Below are positions 34,122 through 44,126 of a DNA stretch of 64,000 nt, in pieces. Numbering within the stretch: the first letter of the stretch is position 1; every line of letters starts with the position of its first letter. The notes under the pieces are model-generated. The model was not told the DNA's origin. It searched no databases and saw only the letters and a program-made list of their open reading frames with translations. A program made the translations under genes and the position numbers. Location: contig NZ_JACEHF010000005.1 of assembly GCF_014180685.1 (NCBI RefSeq), forward strand, positions 1-64,000. The letters run 5' to 3'. The stretch comes from Nocardioides pelophilus. GTDB lineage: Bacteria; Actinomycetota; Actinomycetes; Propionibacteriales; Nocardioidaceae.

Positions 34122-34805
34122 TCAGTCCAGCGTGGCCGTCTCGAAGGTGATCTCGGTGTTCGGCGTGCCGTCCTCAGGCCCCATGACCGGAGTGACTCCG
34201 GCCTCGGCGGCCGTGGCGATCGCGTCGACCGTGGCCTGGTCGACGGTGCCGAAGACGGTGTACTCCGGGCTGAGCTGCGTGTCGCCGAAGCAGATGAAGA
34301 ACTGCGATCCGCCGCTGTCGGGGTCGGTCGCACGAGCCATGGCGAGCGTGCCGGCCGGGTAGGTCTCGGTGCCGTCGAACTCCGCCGGGATCGTGTAGCC
34401 CGGACCGCCGCCGCCGGTGCCGGTCGGGTCGCCGCACTGGAGCACCTCGAAGCCCGGGCTGACGGTCATCCGGTGGCAGGTCGTGCCGTCGTAGAAGCCC
34501 TGCTCGACCAGCGACGTGATCGAGTTGGTCGTGCACGGGGTGCGGTCGCTGTCGAGGGTCAGGTGGAACTCACCGATGGTGGTCTCGATGGTCACGCCGA
34601 CCTCACCGCTGGCCGTCGCCGTCTCCGGCGGAAGGTCCACCCCGGCGTCGGTGCCGTCGGATGCGTAGGTGCACGACGTTCCCTCGACCTCCGCCCCGTC
34701 GTCGGCTGCTTCCTTCGGGTCGTCCTCGCCGCAGGCAGCGAGTCCGAGGACGAGGGCGAGGGTCGCGGCCGACAGGGCGGCTCGGCTGAACGAGGGAGAA
34801 CGCAT
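34122..34805 (-). CDS. peptidyl-prolyl cis-trans isomerase lipoprotein (cyclophilin type)
   Basis: The 227-residue protein has a lipoprotein signal with lipobox (L-A-A-C, Cys at about 25), a spacer rich in Asp/Glu and a cyclophilin domain (about 70-225). The domain has F-Y-D-G-T-T-C-H-R, then G-T-L-A-M-A-R-A-T-D-P-D-S-G-G-S-Q-F-F-I. It should fold secreted proteins at the outer membrane face. Start ATG 34805 is chosen because TACGAT lies 7 bases upstream; ATG 34814 would put three residues before it and destroy that element. Confidence 0.9.
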   Translation of the reverse strand: MRSPSFSRAALSAATLALVLGLAACGEDDPKEAADDGAEVEGTSCTYASDGTDAGVDLPPETATASGEVGVTIETTIGEFHLTLDSDRTPCTTNSITSLVEQGFYDGTTCHRMTVSPGFEVLQCGDPTGTGGGGPGYTIPAEFDGTETYPAGTLAMARATDPDSGGSQFFICFGDTQLSPEYTVFGTVDQATVDAIATAAEAGVTPVMGPEDGTPNTEITFETATLD

Positions 34806-34812
34806 GACGGGC

Positions 34813-34818
34813 ATCGTA
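34813..34818 (-). promoter_or_regulatory. leaderless-type -10 element of the isomerase gene
   Basis: On the minus strand TACGAT is followed by 7 bases and ATG 34805. It decides between two in-frame ATGs. Confidence 0.5.
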
Positions 34819-34843
34819 GACACCCGCGGGTTGCCGACCTGCG

Positions 34844-34849
34844 TACGGT
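34844..34849 (+). promoter_or_regulatory. leaderless-type -10 element of the LLM oxidoreductase gene
   Basis: TACGGT ends 7 bases before GTG 34857. Confidence 0.5.
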
Positions 34850-34856
34850 GGGCTCT

Positions 34857-35726
34857 GTGGAACTCGGCGTGCACTACGCGAACTTCTCCTACCCAGGGTG
34901 GGACACCCGGCTGACCGAGCAGTTGAGCGCCACGGCGCAGGCGGCCGAGGCCGGGGGAGCCGAGCTCTTCACCGTCATGGACCACTGGTTCCAGATGGAG
35001 AACATGGGCGGCCCGCCGGAGCCGATGCTCGAGGCCTACCTGTCCTTGGCTCACGTCGCCGCGCTCACCGACACGATCCGGCTCAGCGCCCTGGTGACCG
35101 GGGGCACGTACCGCCATCCGGGCCTGCTGGCCAAGACCGTGACCACCCTCGACCGGTTGTCCGGCGGCCGGGCGCTGCTCGGGATCGGCGCGGGTTGGTA
35201 CGAGCGCGAGCACGTCGGGCTCGGCGTACCCTTCCCGCCGACGGCACAGCGGTTCGAACGGCTCGAGGAGACGCTGCAGATCTGCCTGCAGATGTGGAGC
35301 GACGACGACGGGGCGTACGACGGCGCGCACTTCCGGCTGGCCGAGACGGTCTGCGTCCCGCCGCCGCTGGCGCGGCCGCACCCGCCGATCATGATCGGGG
35401 GAGCGGGGGAGCGGAAGACGCTGAGGTTCGTCGCGCAGTACGCCCAGTGGTGCAACATCTTCGGTGAGACCCCGGAGGTGATGGACCACAAGCTGTCGGT
35501 GCTCCGCGGGCACTGCGACACGCTCGGCACCGACTACGACGCGATCCGGAAGACGATGATCCTGCCAGCCGACCCGTTGCTCGACGTCGATGCCTTCGTG
35601 GCCTTGATGGGGCAGTACGCCGCGCTCGGGATCGAGCTGGTCACGCTGACGCCCCATGGCGACGATCCGGTGGCCTGGACCGAACGGGTCTGCGCCGACG
35701 TCCTGCCGGCACTCCAGCAGCTTTGA
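34857..35726 (+). CDS. LLM-class (luciferase-like) F420-dependent oxidoreductase
   Basis: This 289-residue TIM-barrel protein has family marks V-M-D-H-W-F near 40, R-L-S-A-L-V-T-G-G-T-Y-R-H-P-G-L-L-A-K, L-D-R-L-S-G-G-R and G-I-G-A-G-W-Y. P-P-I-M-I-G-G-A-G follows near 175. Most actinobacterial members use coenzyme F420; the substrate is not predictable. The start GTG 34857 is supported by TACGGT 7 bases upstream. Its stop is 2 bases from the stop of the convergent VOC gene, leaving no room for a terminator. Confidence 0.88.
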   Translation: MELGVHYANFSYPGWDTRLTEQLSATAQAAEAGGAELFTVMDHWFQMENMGGPPEPMLEAYLSLAHVAALTDTIRLSALVTGGTYRHPGLLAKTVTTLDRLSGGRALLGIGAGWYEREHVGLGVPFPPTAQRFERLEETLQICLQMWSDDDGAYDGAHFRLAETVCVPPPLARPHPPIMIGGAGERKTLRFVAQYAQWCNIFGETPEVMDHKLSVLRGHCDTLGTDYDAIRKTMILPADPLLDVDAFVALMGQYAALGIELVTLTPHGDDPVAWTERVCADVLPALQQL

Positions 35727-35728
35727 CG

Positions 35729-36127
35729 TTATGTCAGCCTTGAGCGTGCCGCAGGCTGGAAGATCTCGACGAGGTTGCCCGACGGGTCCTGCAGGAGGAT
35801 CTGGCTGCCGCCAGGCCCGGACACCAGGTCGCTGACGAAGGTCAGGCCGGCGTCGCCCAGCCGCGCGACCTCGGCCTCGATGTCGTCGACGACGAGATGG
35901 ATCCGGTTCCGGCCGGGCTCCGATGCCAGGTCAGGAGGAGTGGCCCGGGCACCGGAGCTGGCGGCGCCGGAGAGGAGCAGTCGCAGCAGACCGCGTCGTA
36001 CGTCGGCGAAGGCTGGCGCGGCGCTCATGTCCAGCGTGAATCCGAGATGCGTCGTGTAGAACGCCACCGCCTCGTCGACGTCGTCGACGAGGTAGCGGAC
36101 GCTGACGTGGTCGTCGTTCGCCTTCAT
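35729..36127 (-). CDS. VOC/glyoxalase superfamily protein
   Basis: The 132-residue protein is a single glyoxalase/bleomycin-resistance fold. It has V-R-Y-L-V-D-D-V-D-E-A-V-A-F-Y at the N-terminus, a R-I-H-L-V-V-D-D-I mid strand and the C-terminal L-Q-D-P-S-G-N-L-V-E-I-F. The conserved metal ligands of the family (His mid-chain, Glu at the end) are present. Its function may be resistance or a small-molecule lyase; the ligand is unknown. Start ATG 36127 has TAGGGT 6 bases upstream. Confidence 0.85.
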   Translation of the reverse strand: MKANDDHVSVRYLVDDVDEAVAFYTTHLGFTLDMSAAPAFADVRRGLLRLLLSGAASSGARATPPDLASEPGRNRIHLVVDDIEAEVARLGDAGLTFVSDLVSGPGGSQILLQDPSGNLVEIFQPAARSRLT

Positions 36128-36133
36128 GCACCC

Positions 36134-36139
36134 ACCCTA
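36134..36139 (-). promoter_or_regulatory. leaderless-type -10 element of the VOC gene at 35729
   Basis: TAGGGT on the minus strand is followed by 6 bases and ATG 36127. Confidence 0.45.
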
Positions 36140-36190
36140 GGTCGCAGGCACGGTCGCGGCGCGAGACTGCCTTGCGACAGACTTGGCGCG

Positions 36191-36835
36191 ATGACAGGCA
36201 AGGTCGACTTCAAGAAGACCCTCGACACGTACCGCGCGCCACGCGGTGCGTTCAGCATCGTGGACGTGCCCACGATGCAGTACCTCATGATCGATGGCCA
36301 CGGTGATCCCAACACGTCCCCGGCATTCGCCGCGGCGATCGAAACCGCGTATCCCGTGGCGTACAAGCTCAAGTTCGCCAGCAAGCAAGACCTCCTTCGC
36401 GACTACGTGGTACCGCCTTTGGAGGCCCTCTGGTGGGCCGACGACATGACGACGTTCACGACCTCACGCGACAAGGCACGATGGGACTGGACGTTGCTGC
36501 TGATGGTTCCCAGCTGGCTCTCCCGCACCATGTTCGCCGCCGCGGTCGAGCAGGCACGAACGAAGAACCCGCCGACCCGGATCGACGACGTCCGCCTGGA
36601 GGACCTCGCGGAGGGCCGGTGCGTGCAGACGCTGCACGTCGGATCCTTCGACGACGAAGCCGCGGTGCTCGCGCAGCTGCACGACGACTTCATCCCGTCC
36701 CAAGGGATGCACATGACCGGAAAGCACCATGAGATCTACCTGAGCGACTTCCGCCGCGTGGCGCCCGAGAAGCAGCGCACGATTCTTCGGCAGCCGGTCA
36801 TCGCCGAGGAGGCGCAGGGGACGGCCTCTCTCTGA
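36191..36835 (+). CDS. GyrI-like small-molecule-binding domain protein
   Basis: This 214-residue protein is probably a single-domain relative of the GyrI/SOUL-like effector-binding fold. Features are V-D-V-P-T-M-Q-Y-L-M-I-D-G-H-G-D-P near 25-41, then Y-K-L-K-F near 62 and a C-terminal H-E-I-Y-L-S-D-F-R-R-V-A-P-E-K that closes the sheet. Many annotated relatives end the same way. No DNA-binding domain is attached. Lys-rich segments (V-D-F-K-K-T, A-S-K-Q-D) give it a less GC-biased look than its neighbours. Possible role: binding or sequestering a drug-like molecule. Confidence 0.8.
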   Translation: MTGKVDFKKTLDTYRAPRGAFSIVDVPTMQYLMIDGHGDPNTSPAFAAAIETAYPVAYKLKFASKQDLLRDYVVPPLEALWWADDMTTFTTSRDKARWDWTLLLMVPSWLSRTMFAAAVEQARTKNPPTRIDDVRLEDLAEGRCVQTLHVGSFDDEAAVLAQLHDDFIPSQGMHMTGKHHEIYLSDFRRVAPEKQRTILRQPVIAEEAQGTASL

Positions 36836-36855
36836 ACTATCTGACATAATGTCAC

Positions 36856-37320
36856 TTATCGGCTATTCAACAACCACCCGGGAAGGTCGCCGACGGGTCG
36901 GTCTCCGGCCACCTCTGTCAGCGCCTCCACCGTGGCGTCGAAGCGTGTTGTGCCCAGCTGGCGGCGCCAGCGCTCCATGACGTGCTCGAAGCCGGCAGCG
37001 CTGGCGGCCAGGAGGTCGTCGGCGCGGGCTGTGCGACGCAACAGCACCGCTCTGCGGTCGCCGGGCACTGAATCCCGGGCGACGTACCCAGCCCGCTCGA
37101 GGCCGACCGCGGTCTTGGCTGCTGCTTGTTTCGACACGCCGAGACGCTGGCCGAGGTCGTTGATGGTGCACCCGTCGGGGCCGATCGCCTGAAGCGCGAA
37201 CCCGTGCAGCGGTCGAGACTCGGGATGGCCCTGCTCCTCGAGCTCGGCATGGAGCGCGTCGACGGAGTCCCGGAACGCGGCGGCGAGCAGAAGGACGACG
37301 CGCCATCCAGGTTCGCTCAT
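36856..37320 (-). CDS. MarR-family transcriptional regulator
   Basis: The 154-residue protein starts at ATG 37320 behind GGAGGTGCCTCG, much better than the ATG 39 bases upstream. It has a winged helix with T-I-N-D-L-G-Q-R-L-G-V-S-K-Q-A-A-A-K and G-Y-V-A-R-D-S-V-P-G-D-R-R-A-V-L-L-R. It is divergent from the cupin gene, and inverted repeats fill the shared upstream region, so it probably represses itself and the cupin gene. Confidence 0.88.
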   Translation of the reverse strand: MSEPGWRVVLLLAAAFRDSVDALHAELEEQGHPESRPLHGFALQAIGPDGCTINDLGQRLGVSKQAAAKTAVGLERAGYVARDSVPGDRRAVLLRRTARADDLLAASAAGFEHVMERWRRQLGTTRFDATVEALTEVAGDRPVGDLPGWLLNSR

Positions 37321-37352
37321 CGAGGCACCTCCAGATCGACAACCATTCCAGA

Positions 37353-37371
37353 TCGACAACTATGTTGACGA
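37353..37371. promoter_or_regulatory. inverted repeat, candidate MarR operator (site 1)
   Basis: TCGACAAC-TAT-GTTGACGA has 7 of 8 matching positions per arm. The left arm is part of a direct repeat AGATCGACAAC at 37333-37343 and 37350-37360, spaced 17 bases. It is located 33 bases upstream of the MarR ATG. Confidence 0.5.
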
Positions 37372-37397
37372 TATCGGATCGAGGCATCTATGGTAAT

Positions 37398-37414
37398 AGA
37401 CAACCGCTTTGTCT
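37398..37414. promoter_or_regulatory. inverted repeat, candidate MarR operator (site 2)
   Basis: AGACAA-ccgct-TTGTCT is a perfect 6-base-arm inverted repeat ending 16 bases before the cupin ATG at 37431. Confidence 0.5.
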
Positions 37415-37430
37415 ACTTCTGGGAGTCACC

Positions 37431-37820
37431 ATGCCCGCCGTCAGGATCGCCAGCTCGGACACGCGCGTCACCGAGACCCCGAACGCGGTGATGACGACCC
37501 TGGCGTCGCCCACGCAGGGCGGCACGACGACGCTGAGCCTGTGGCGCGCCACCATGCGCGCCGGTCAGTGCGGCCCCTGGCACGCCTTCGACGTCGAGCA
37601 GGCGTGGCACCTGCTCGACGGCGCGGCGACCATCGCCGTCGACACCGAGGTCGTCCACCTCTCGGTCGGCGACACCCTGGTCCTTCCCGCCGGGAGTCAG
37701 CGGCAGGTGAGCACCGAGGTCGGCGCCGTGTTCGTGGTCAGCGGTGCGGCCGACGGGGTGGCTTCTCCGATCTCGGCCGGCGTTCCGGGTGAGCCGGTCT
37801 CCCCTGCCTGGATCGCCTGA
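37431..37820 (+). CDS. cupin-domain protein
   Basis: The 129-residue protein has a GGGAG ribosome site before ATG 37431. It is a single cupin barrel (about 35-110) with G-P-W-H-A-F-D-V-E-Q-A-W-H-L-L-D-G-A-A-T-I near 45-65 and V-G-D-T-L-V-L-P-A-G near 86-95. The metal-ligand pattern H-x-x-x-E-x-x-H is partly present. It could be a small enzyme or a sensor; its substrate is unknown. Probably controlled by the divergent MarR protein. Convergent, with a 9-base gap, to the TauE permease gene. Confidence 0.85.
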   Translation: MPAVRIASSDTRVTETPNAVMTTLASPTQGGTTTLSLWRATMRAGQCGPWHAFDVEQAWHLLDGAATIAVDTEVVHLSVGDTLVLPAGSQRQVSTEVGAVFVVSGAADGVASPISAGVPGEPVSPAWIA

Positions 37821-37829
37821 GCAGGGCTT

Positions 37830-38720
37830 CTAGCCCACCGGCACCGGCGCCTCGTCGAGGCGTTCCGCCTTCTCCTCCTGCCACGACCGGTAGGCCACGA
37901 CCGACGGGACGATGACGCCGCCGGCGAAGAGGGTCCAGTCCAGCCAGAGCGGCACGCCGCCCAGGGCGGCGATGATGGTGACGCCGTTGACCAGGACGAC
38001 CAGGCCGCCCACCAGGGCACCCATCGGACGGTGCGGCATCCGACCGGCCAGGCGTGCCGCGACCGGCGCCATGATCACGCCTCCGATGACCAAGCCGAGG
38101 ACCGGCAGCCACGGGATGCCGTGCTGGGCGGCGCCGGTCAGGAACCCGCTGGAGACCGAGACCGCCACCACGAACTCGGCGGCGTTGGTGGTGCCGACCA
38201 CCTTGCGGGGCTCGTGCTGGGTGACCGTCATCAGGCTCGGTGTGACGACCGGACCCCAGCCGCCTCCCCCGGTGGCGTCGACGAACCCGCCGACCACGCC
38301 GATCGGCGCGAGCCAGCGGGTGGTGTGACCGTTCCTGGGTGTCGGGATCAGGCGCAGGCCGAAGCCGAACCGCGCGAAGATCACCAGGCCGAAGAACACC
38401 AGCAGCCCGGCCATCCAGCCCTTCGCGGACGCCAGGCTGATGTTGGTCAGCACCACCGCGCCGAGGAATCCGCCCAGTGCCCCGGGCAGGGCGACCCGGA
38501 GCAGGATCCGCCCGTCGATGTTCCCCTCGCGCCAGTGGGACAGGCCGCTGATCAGCGTCGTCGGGAGCTTCGCGGCGTGGGTCGCCGCGCTGGCCGTGAC
38601 GGGCGCGACGCCGAGGTAGAGGAGAACGGTCGCCGACGTGACACCGAACCCCATTCCGAGGGTGCCGTCGACGAACTGGGCGAGCCCGCCGGCAAGGGCG
38701 AACGCAGCGAGGATCCACAT
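37830..38720 (-). CDS. TauE/SafE-family sulfite/anion permease
   Basis: This 296-residue protein has eight or so hydrophobic segments and two TauE repeats. The first repeat has V-D-G-T-L-G-M-G-F-G-V near 17 and the second F-V-D-A-T-G-G-G-G-W-G-P near 145. The family exports sulfite, sulfoacetate or related organic anions. Its ATG at 38720 is followed upstream by an AT-rich inverted-repeat region (38744-38790), which suggests specific control, perhaps by the nearby MarR protein. Confidence 0.9.
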   Translation of the reverse strand: MWILAAFALAGGLAQFVDGTLGMGFGVTSATVLLYLGVAPVTASAATHAAKLPTTLISGLSHWREGNIDGRILLRVALPGALGGFLGAVVLTNISLASAKGWMAGLLVFFGLVIFARFGFGLRLIPTPRNGHTTRWLAPIGVVGGFVDATGGGGWGPVVTPSLMTVTQHEPRKVVGTTNAAEFVVAVSVSSGFLTGAAQHGIPWLPVLGLVIGGVIMAPVAARLAGRMPHRPMGALVGGLVVLVNGVTIIAALGGVPLWLDWTLFAGGVIVPSVVAYRSWQEEKAERLDEAPVPVG

Positions 38721-38743
38721 GGCAGGTACGCCCTTTGACGATT

Positions 38744-38790
38744 AAGTAGACAGTCTTTGTATGTTGAGTAACCGACTGTACTTACAACAT
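38744..38790. promoter_or_regulatory. AT-rich region with interleaved inverted repeats upstream of the TauE gene
   Basis: ATGTTG (38761-38766) and CAACAT (38785-38790) form one arm pair. AAGTAGACAGTC (38744-38755) and GACTGTACTT (38774-38783) form a second, imperfect pair. The GACA/TTGT elements resemble those near the MarR gene at 37.4 kb. Confidence 0.4.
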
Positions 38791-38823
38791 CCAGGTGAGC
38801 GCAACTCGACGCGCCCGAGCGCG

Positions 38824-39270
38824 TCAGCCGGCCGGCGCGTGGCGCTGGAGGGTGGCCCCGAGGCGCGGCAGGGCCGCCTCGACGTGACCGTCGGCCTTCC
38901 CACGGACCGCTCGGTACGCCTTCTTCACCGGCTCGTTCGAGCTGGCGGCGACCCTAGTGTCGGTGACGCCGAGCAGGGCGGACGAGGCGGCTCGGCCGTG
39001 GGCGGCCAGGTAGGACCCGAACTCCGTGTCGTCGGCGGCCAGGAACCCGTCCCAGAGGGGATCGAGAGCGCGGGCGAACTCCGGCAGCAAGCGCTCCAGG
39101 ACTCGCTCGACCAGGTTGGGCACCACGGTGGTCGCGCCGGCGTACCCGGCTTTCAGCGCAACGGCGGAGATCCCCCTCTTGTCCGCCACCTCCTGGCGGA
39201 CGACCTGCACCAGGGCGGCGACGACGGCCGGGCGGGTCTCCTCGGCGAGCAGCTGCTGCGACAACGTCAT
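38824..39270 (-). CDS. conserved actinobacterial protein of unknown function (DUF6918-like)
   Basis: This 148-residue protein is all-helical in look and has no membrane segment. The N-terminal E-T-R-P-A-V-V-A-A-L and A-D-K-R-G-I-S-A-V-A-L-K-A-G-Y-A, and central L-L-P-E-F-A-R-A-L-D-P-L-W, resemble a widespread actinobacterial family of unknown role. ATG 39270 has TACGGT 8 bases upstream. Not otherwise interpretable. Confidence 0.78.
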   Translation of the reverse strand: MTLSQQLLAEETRPAVVAALVQVVRQEVADKRGISAVALKAGYAGATTVVPNLVERVLERLLPEFARALDPLWDGFLAADDTEFGSYLAAHGRAASSALLGVTDTRVAASSNEPVKKAYRAVRGKADGHVEAALPRLGATLQRHAPAG

Positions 39271-39278
39271 GGCACCGA

Positions 39279-39284
39279 ACCGTA
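39279..39284 (-). promoter_or_regulatory. leaderless-type -10 element of the DUF6918-like gene
   Basis: TACGGT on the minus strand, 8 bases before ATG 39270. Confidence 0.4.
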
Positions 39285-39399
39285 GCGAGCGAGCTCGGGC
39301 GCAGGCACCAGGGATGGGCCGGCCGCGGCCGGGTACCTGAACTTCCAGTCTCGGCCAATCGAACACCACATCGAACACCCCACCGAACGGAGTCGAACA

Positions 39400-39543
39400 A
39401 TGGTGATCCTCGGAATCGTCCTTCTCGTGATCGGGCTGCTGGCCTCGATCCCGGTCCTCACGACCATCGGAGCGATCCTGATCGTCGTCGGCCTGATCCT
39501 GAACCTGGTGCCGATCAACGGCACCCGGCGCCTGTACTACTAG
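39400..39543 (+). CDS. small hydrophobic membrane protein (DUF6131-like)
   Basis: This 47-residue protein consists almost wholly of two short hydrophobic helices (M-V-I-L-G-I-V-L-L-V-I-G-L-L and G-A-I-L-I-V-V-G-L-I-L). A basic aromatic tail (R-R-L-Y-Y) follows. It matches the style of a small actinobacterial family with the same ending. ATG 39400 follows GGAG at a spacing of 9. Function unknown. Confidence 0.7.
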   Translation: MVILGIVLLVIGLLASIPVLTTIGAILIVVGLILNLVPINGTRRLYY

Positions 39544-39579
39544 CTCGGGACGACTAACGCAGTACGACGAGCGCCGTCG

Positions 39580-40041
39580 CTAGTCCAGGCAGAACTCGTT
39601 GCCCTCGGGGTCGGCCATCACGATGAAGCCGGCGCTCATCGGCGGCTCCGGCTCGAATCGCCGGAGCCGGCTGGCCCCGAGGGTGACCAAGCGGTCGCAC
39701 TCCGCCTCGAGGGCGGCCATCCGCTGATCCCCCTCCAGCCCGGGCGCGACCCGGACGTCGAGATGCACTCTGTTCTTCGCGACCTTGCTCTCCGGGACCT
39801 GCTGGAAGAACAGCCGTGGGCCCACGCCGTCGGGATCCTCGATCCCGGACGCTGCGTTGCGACGCTCCGGCGGCACGCCAGCGCGTTCGAGGAAGTCGTC
39901 CCAGGCCGCGAGCGGGTCGGCGCCGGCCGGCAGGTCGACCCCCGGCGGCGCCGGGTGCACGTAGTCGAGCACGTCGCGCCAGAAGGTCGACAGCGCCCGC
40001 GGGTCGTGGGCGTCGAAGGTCACTTGGATCGTGCGGCTCAT
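39580..40041 (-). CDS. VOC-family protein
   Basis: This 153-residue glyoxalase-like fold has T-I-Q-V-T-F-D-A-H-D-P-R-A-L-S-T-F-W at the N-terminus, K-N-R-V-H-L-D-V-R-V near 100 and M-A-D-P-E-G-N-E-F-C-L-D at the C-terminus. This is the ending typical of a large actinobacterial VOC subfamily. ATG 40041 is preferred over the earlier ATG at 40080, which lies within three bases of the UvrA-like gene stop. Function not predictable. Confidence 0.85.
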   Translation of the reverse strand: MSRTIQVTFDAHDPRALSTFWRDVLDYVHPAPPGVDLPAGADPLAAWDDFLERAGVPPERRNAASGIEDPDGVGPRLFFQQVPESKVAKNRVHLDVRVAPGLEGDQRMAALEAECDRLVTLGASRLRRFEPEPPMSAGFIVMADPEGNEFCLD

Positions 40042-40079
40042 ACCTCGATCGTCGCGCTGACCACCGACAGCCGGTCGCA

Positions 40080-42482
<2,403 letters not shown>

Positions 42483-42491
42483 GAGCAGTAT

Positions 42492-42899
42492 CTATACCTG
42501 CTGGATCCGCACCATGTTGCCGGCCGGGTCGCGGAACGCGCAGTCGCGGACGCCGTACGGCTGGTCGGTCGGCTCCTGCACCACCTCGGCGTCGCTCGCC
42601 TGCACCTTCTCGAAGGTCGCGTCGACGTCGGGCGTGGCGAGCAGCAGGCTGGCATAGGTGCCCTTCGCCATCATCTCGGCGACCGTCCGCTTCTCCTCGT
42701 CGGTGATCCCCGGAGCCGCGAACGGTGGGTGCAGCACGATGCTGGTGTCGGGCTGGCCGACCGGACCGACGGTGAGCCACCGCATGCCCTCGTAGCCGAC
42801 GTCGAGGCGCAGCTCGAAGCCCAGCGTGTCGCGGTAGAAGGCCAGCGACGCCTCGGGATCGGTGTGCGGGAGGAAGCTGGAGTGAATCGTGATGTCCAT
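42492..42899 (-). CDS. VOC/glyoxalase-family protein paired with the UvrA paralogue
   Basis: The 135-residue protein has H-T-D-P-E-A-S-L-A-F-Y-R-D-T-L-G-F-E near 13-30, G-V-R-D-C-A-F-R-D-P-A-G-N near 117 and M-V-R-I-Q-Q-V at the end. It has the family fold of dioxygenases and bleomycin-resistance proteins. ATG 42899 has TAGCGT 7 bases upstream and the gene leads directly into the UvrA-like gene. A drug-binding or modifying role would fit, but no ligand can be inferred. Confidence 0.85.
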   Translation of the reverse strand: MDITIHSSFLPHTDPEASLAFYRDTLGFELRLDVGYEGMRWLTVGPVGQPDTSIVLHPPFAAPGITDEEKRTVAEMMAKGTYASLLLATPDVDATFEKVQASDAEVVQEPTDQPYGVRDCAFRDPAGNMVRIQQV

Positions 42900-42906
42900 G
42901 GCCGCC

Positions 42907-42912
42907 ACGCTA
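42907..42912 (-). promoter_or_regulatory. leaderless-type -10 element of the VOC-uvrA unit
   Basis: TAGCGT on the minus strand, 7 bases before ATG 42899. Confidence 0.45.
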
Positions 42913-42960
42913 CGGGCGGCGGGCATCCCCGTGCTTCTCGATTCCTGATCGACCTGGGGC

Positions 42961-43152
42961 TCAGCGCTCGCCGCGGCGCAGCCCCACGATGATCACGGCC
43001 ACGCCCAGTCCGGCGATGGCCGGGCCGGCGATCGCCCAGAAGTCGACGTCGGTCATGACGCTGCCGCCGACGTACCCGAGACCCTGGAGGGTGAAGAGCG
43101 TGCCGGCCGCGATCATGACGAGACCGACGACGACCGCGATTCCGCGAGGCAC
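42961..43152 (-). CDS. small two-helix membrane protein
   Basis: This 63-residue protein starts at GTG 43152, six bases after the upstream SDR stop. Two membrane helices (about 5-30 and 38-58) are joined by a short loop; the tail is basic (R-R-G-E-R). Similar small proteins occur across actinobacteria, without known function. Probably co-transcribed with the SDR gene. Confidence 0.7.
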   Translation of the reverse strand: MPRGIAVVVGLVMIAAGTLFTLQGLGYVGGSVMTDVDFWAIAGPAIAGLGVAVIIVGLRRGER

Positions 43153-43158
43153 GTCAGC

Positions 43159-44007
43159 TCACGCTCCCTTCGTGGAGCCGACCCACGCCTCGGTGCGCTC
43201 CCACAGCTCGGCCGCGAGCTCCGGGGTGGCCACCTTCGACGGCTGCTTCTCCCGCCGGTTGTCGTAGTAGCGGCCGGTGTGATCGGCGACGTCGGGCGAG
43301 GTGGCGCAGTACAGCGACGTACGCGCACCGTCCTCGGTGGACTTCATGAACAGCTTCATCACGTGCCGGAGTCCGAACGGCACCTCGCGCCACACGTCCG
43401 AGGCGATCGTCCCGGGATGGAGGGAGTACGTCGTGACGCCGGTGCCCTCGAGACGCCGGCCGAGCTCCTGGGCGTGCAGCACGTTCGCCAGCTTCGACAC
43501 GCAGTACTCGTCGAACGCAGTGCGGGTCACCGTCGGCTGGCGGACGGCGTCCCAGTCGATGCCCTTCGGGCGGTAGTGGCCGGTGCTGGCGACGTTGACG
43601 ATCCGGCCCGGGCCGCTGGCCACGATGTGGTCGCGCAGCAGCTCGGTGAACAGGTACGTCCCGACGTGGTTGGTGCCGAACGCCAGCTCGAACCCGCTCT
43701 CGGTCATCCCCCGCGCGCCGGCGAGGCCGGCGTTGTTGATCAGCACGTGCAGCGGCTCACCGCCGGCGAGGAACGTCTCGGCGGCGGAGCGCACCGACGC
43801 CAGGTCGCCGAGGTCGAGCCGCAGGTAGTCGAGGTCGCTGTTGCCCGTCTCGTCGGCGATCTCAGTCATCGCGGCGCGGGTCCTCTCCTCCGACCGCCCC
43901 GCCAGCACCACCCGGGCGCCGCGCCCCGCCAGCGAGCGCGCGGTCTCCTTGCCGATGCCCGTGTTGGCGCCGGAGACGAGGAAGGTACGGCCGCTGAGAT
44001 CACCCAT
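43159..44007 (-). CDS. short-chain dehydrogenase/reductase (retinol-dehydrogenase-like)
   Basis: The 282-residue protein has cofactor loop S-G-A-N-T-G-I-G near 12-19, N-N-A-G near 91, catalytic Y-C-V-S-K near 169 and H-P-G-T near 198. The C-terminal C-A-T-S-P-D-V-A-D-H-T-G-R-Y-Y is typical of this SDR subgroup. It is likely NADP-dependent; the substrate is unknown. A small membrane protein follows directly. Confidence 0.9.
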   Translation of the reverse strand: MGDLSGRTFLVSGANTGIGKETARSLAGRGARVVLAGRSEERTRAAMTEIADETGNSDLDYLRLDLGDLASVRSAAETFLAGGEPLHVLINNAGLAGARGMTESGFELAFGTNHVGTYLFTELLRDHIVASGPGRIVNVASTGHYRPKGIDWDAVRQPTVTRTAFDEYCVSKLANVLHAQELGRRLEGTGVTTYSLHPGTIASDVWREVPFGLRHVMKLFMKSTEDGARTSLYCATSPDVADHTGRYYDNRREKQPSKVATPELAAELWERTEAWVGSTKGA

Positions 44008-44087
44008 GCGGGCATGCTCGCGTGTCCACTGCGCGTTGTCGTCCCACCACGGTCGGATCTCGACATGCGGCAGCCGGGCGTCCCAGC

Positions 44088-44126
44088 CGGGTTTGTCAGG
44101 CGGGTTTGTCAGGCGGGTTTGTCAGG
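44088..44126. repeat. three perfect tandem copies of a 13-base unit
   Basis: CGGGTTTGTCAGG is repeated at 44088-44100, 44101-44113 and 44114-44126. The third copy contains the stop codon of the AraC gene (minus strand, 44122-44124), so the array lies at the 3' end of that gene. Confidence 0.9.
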
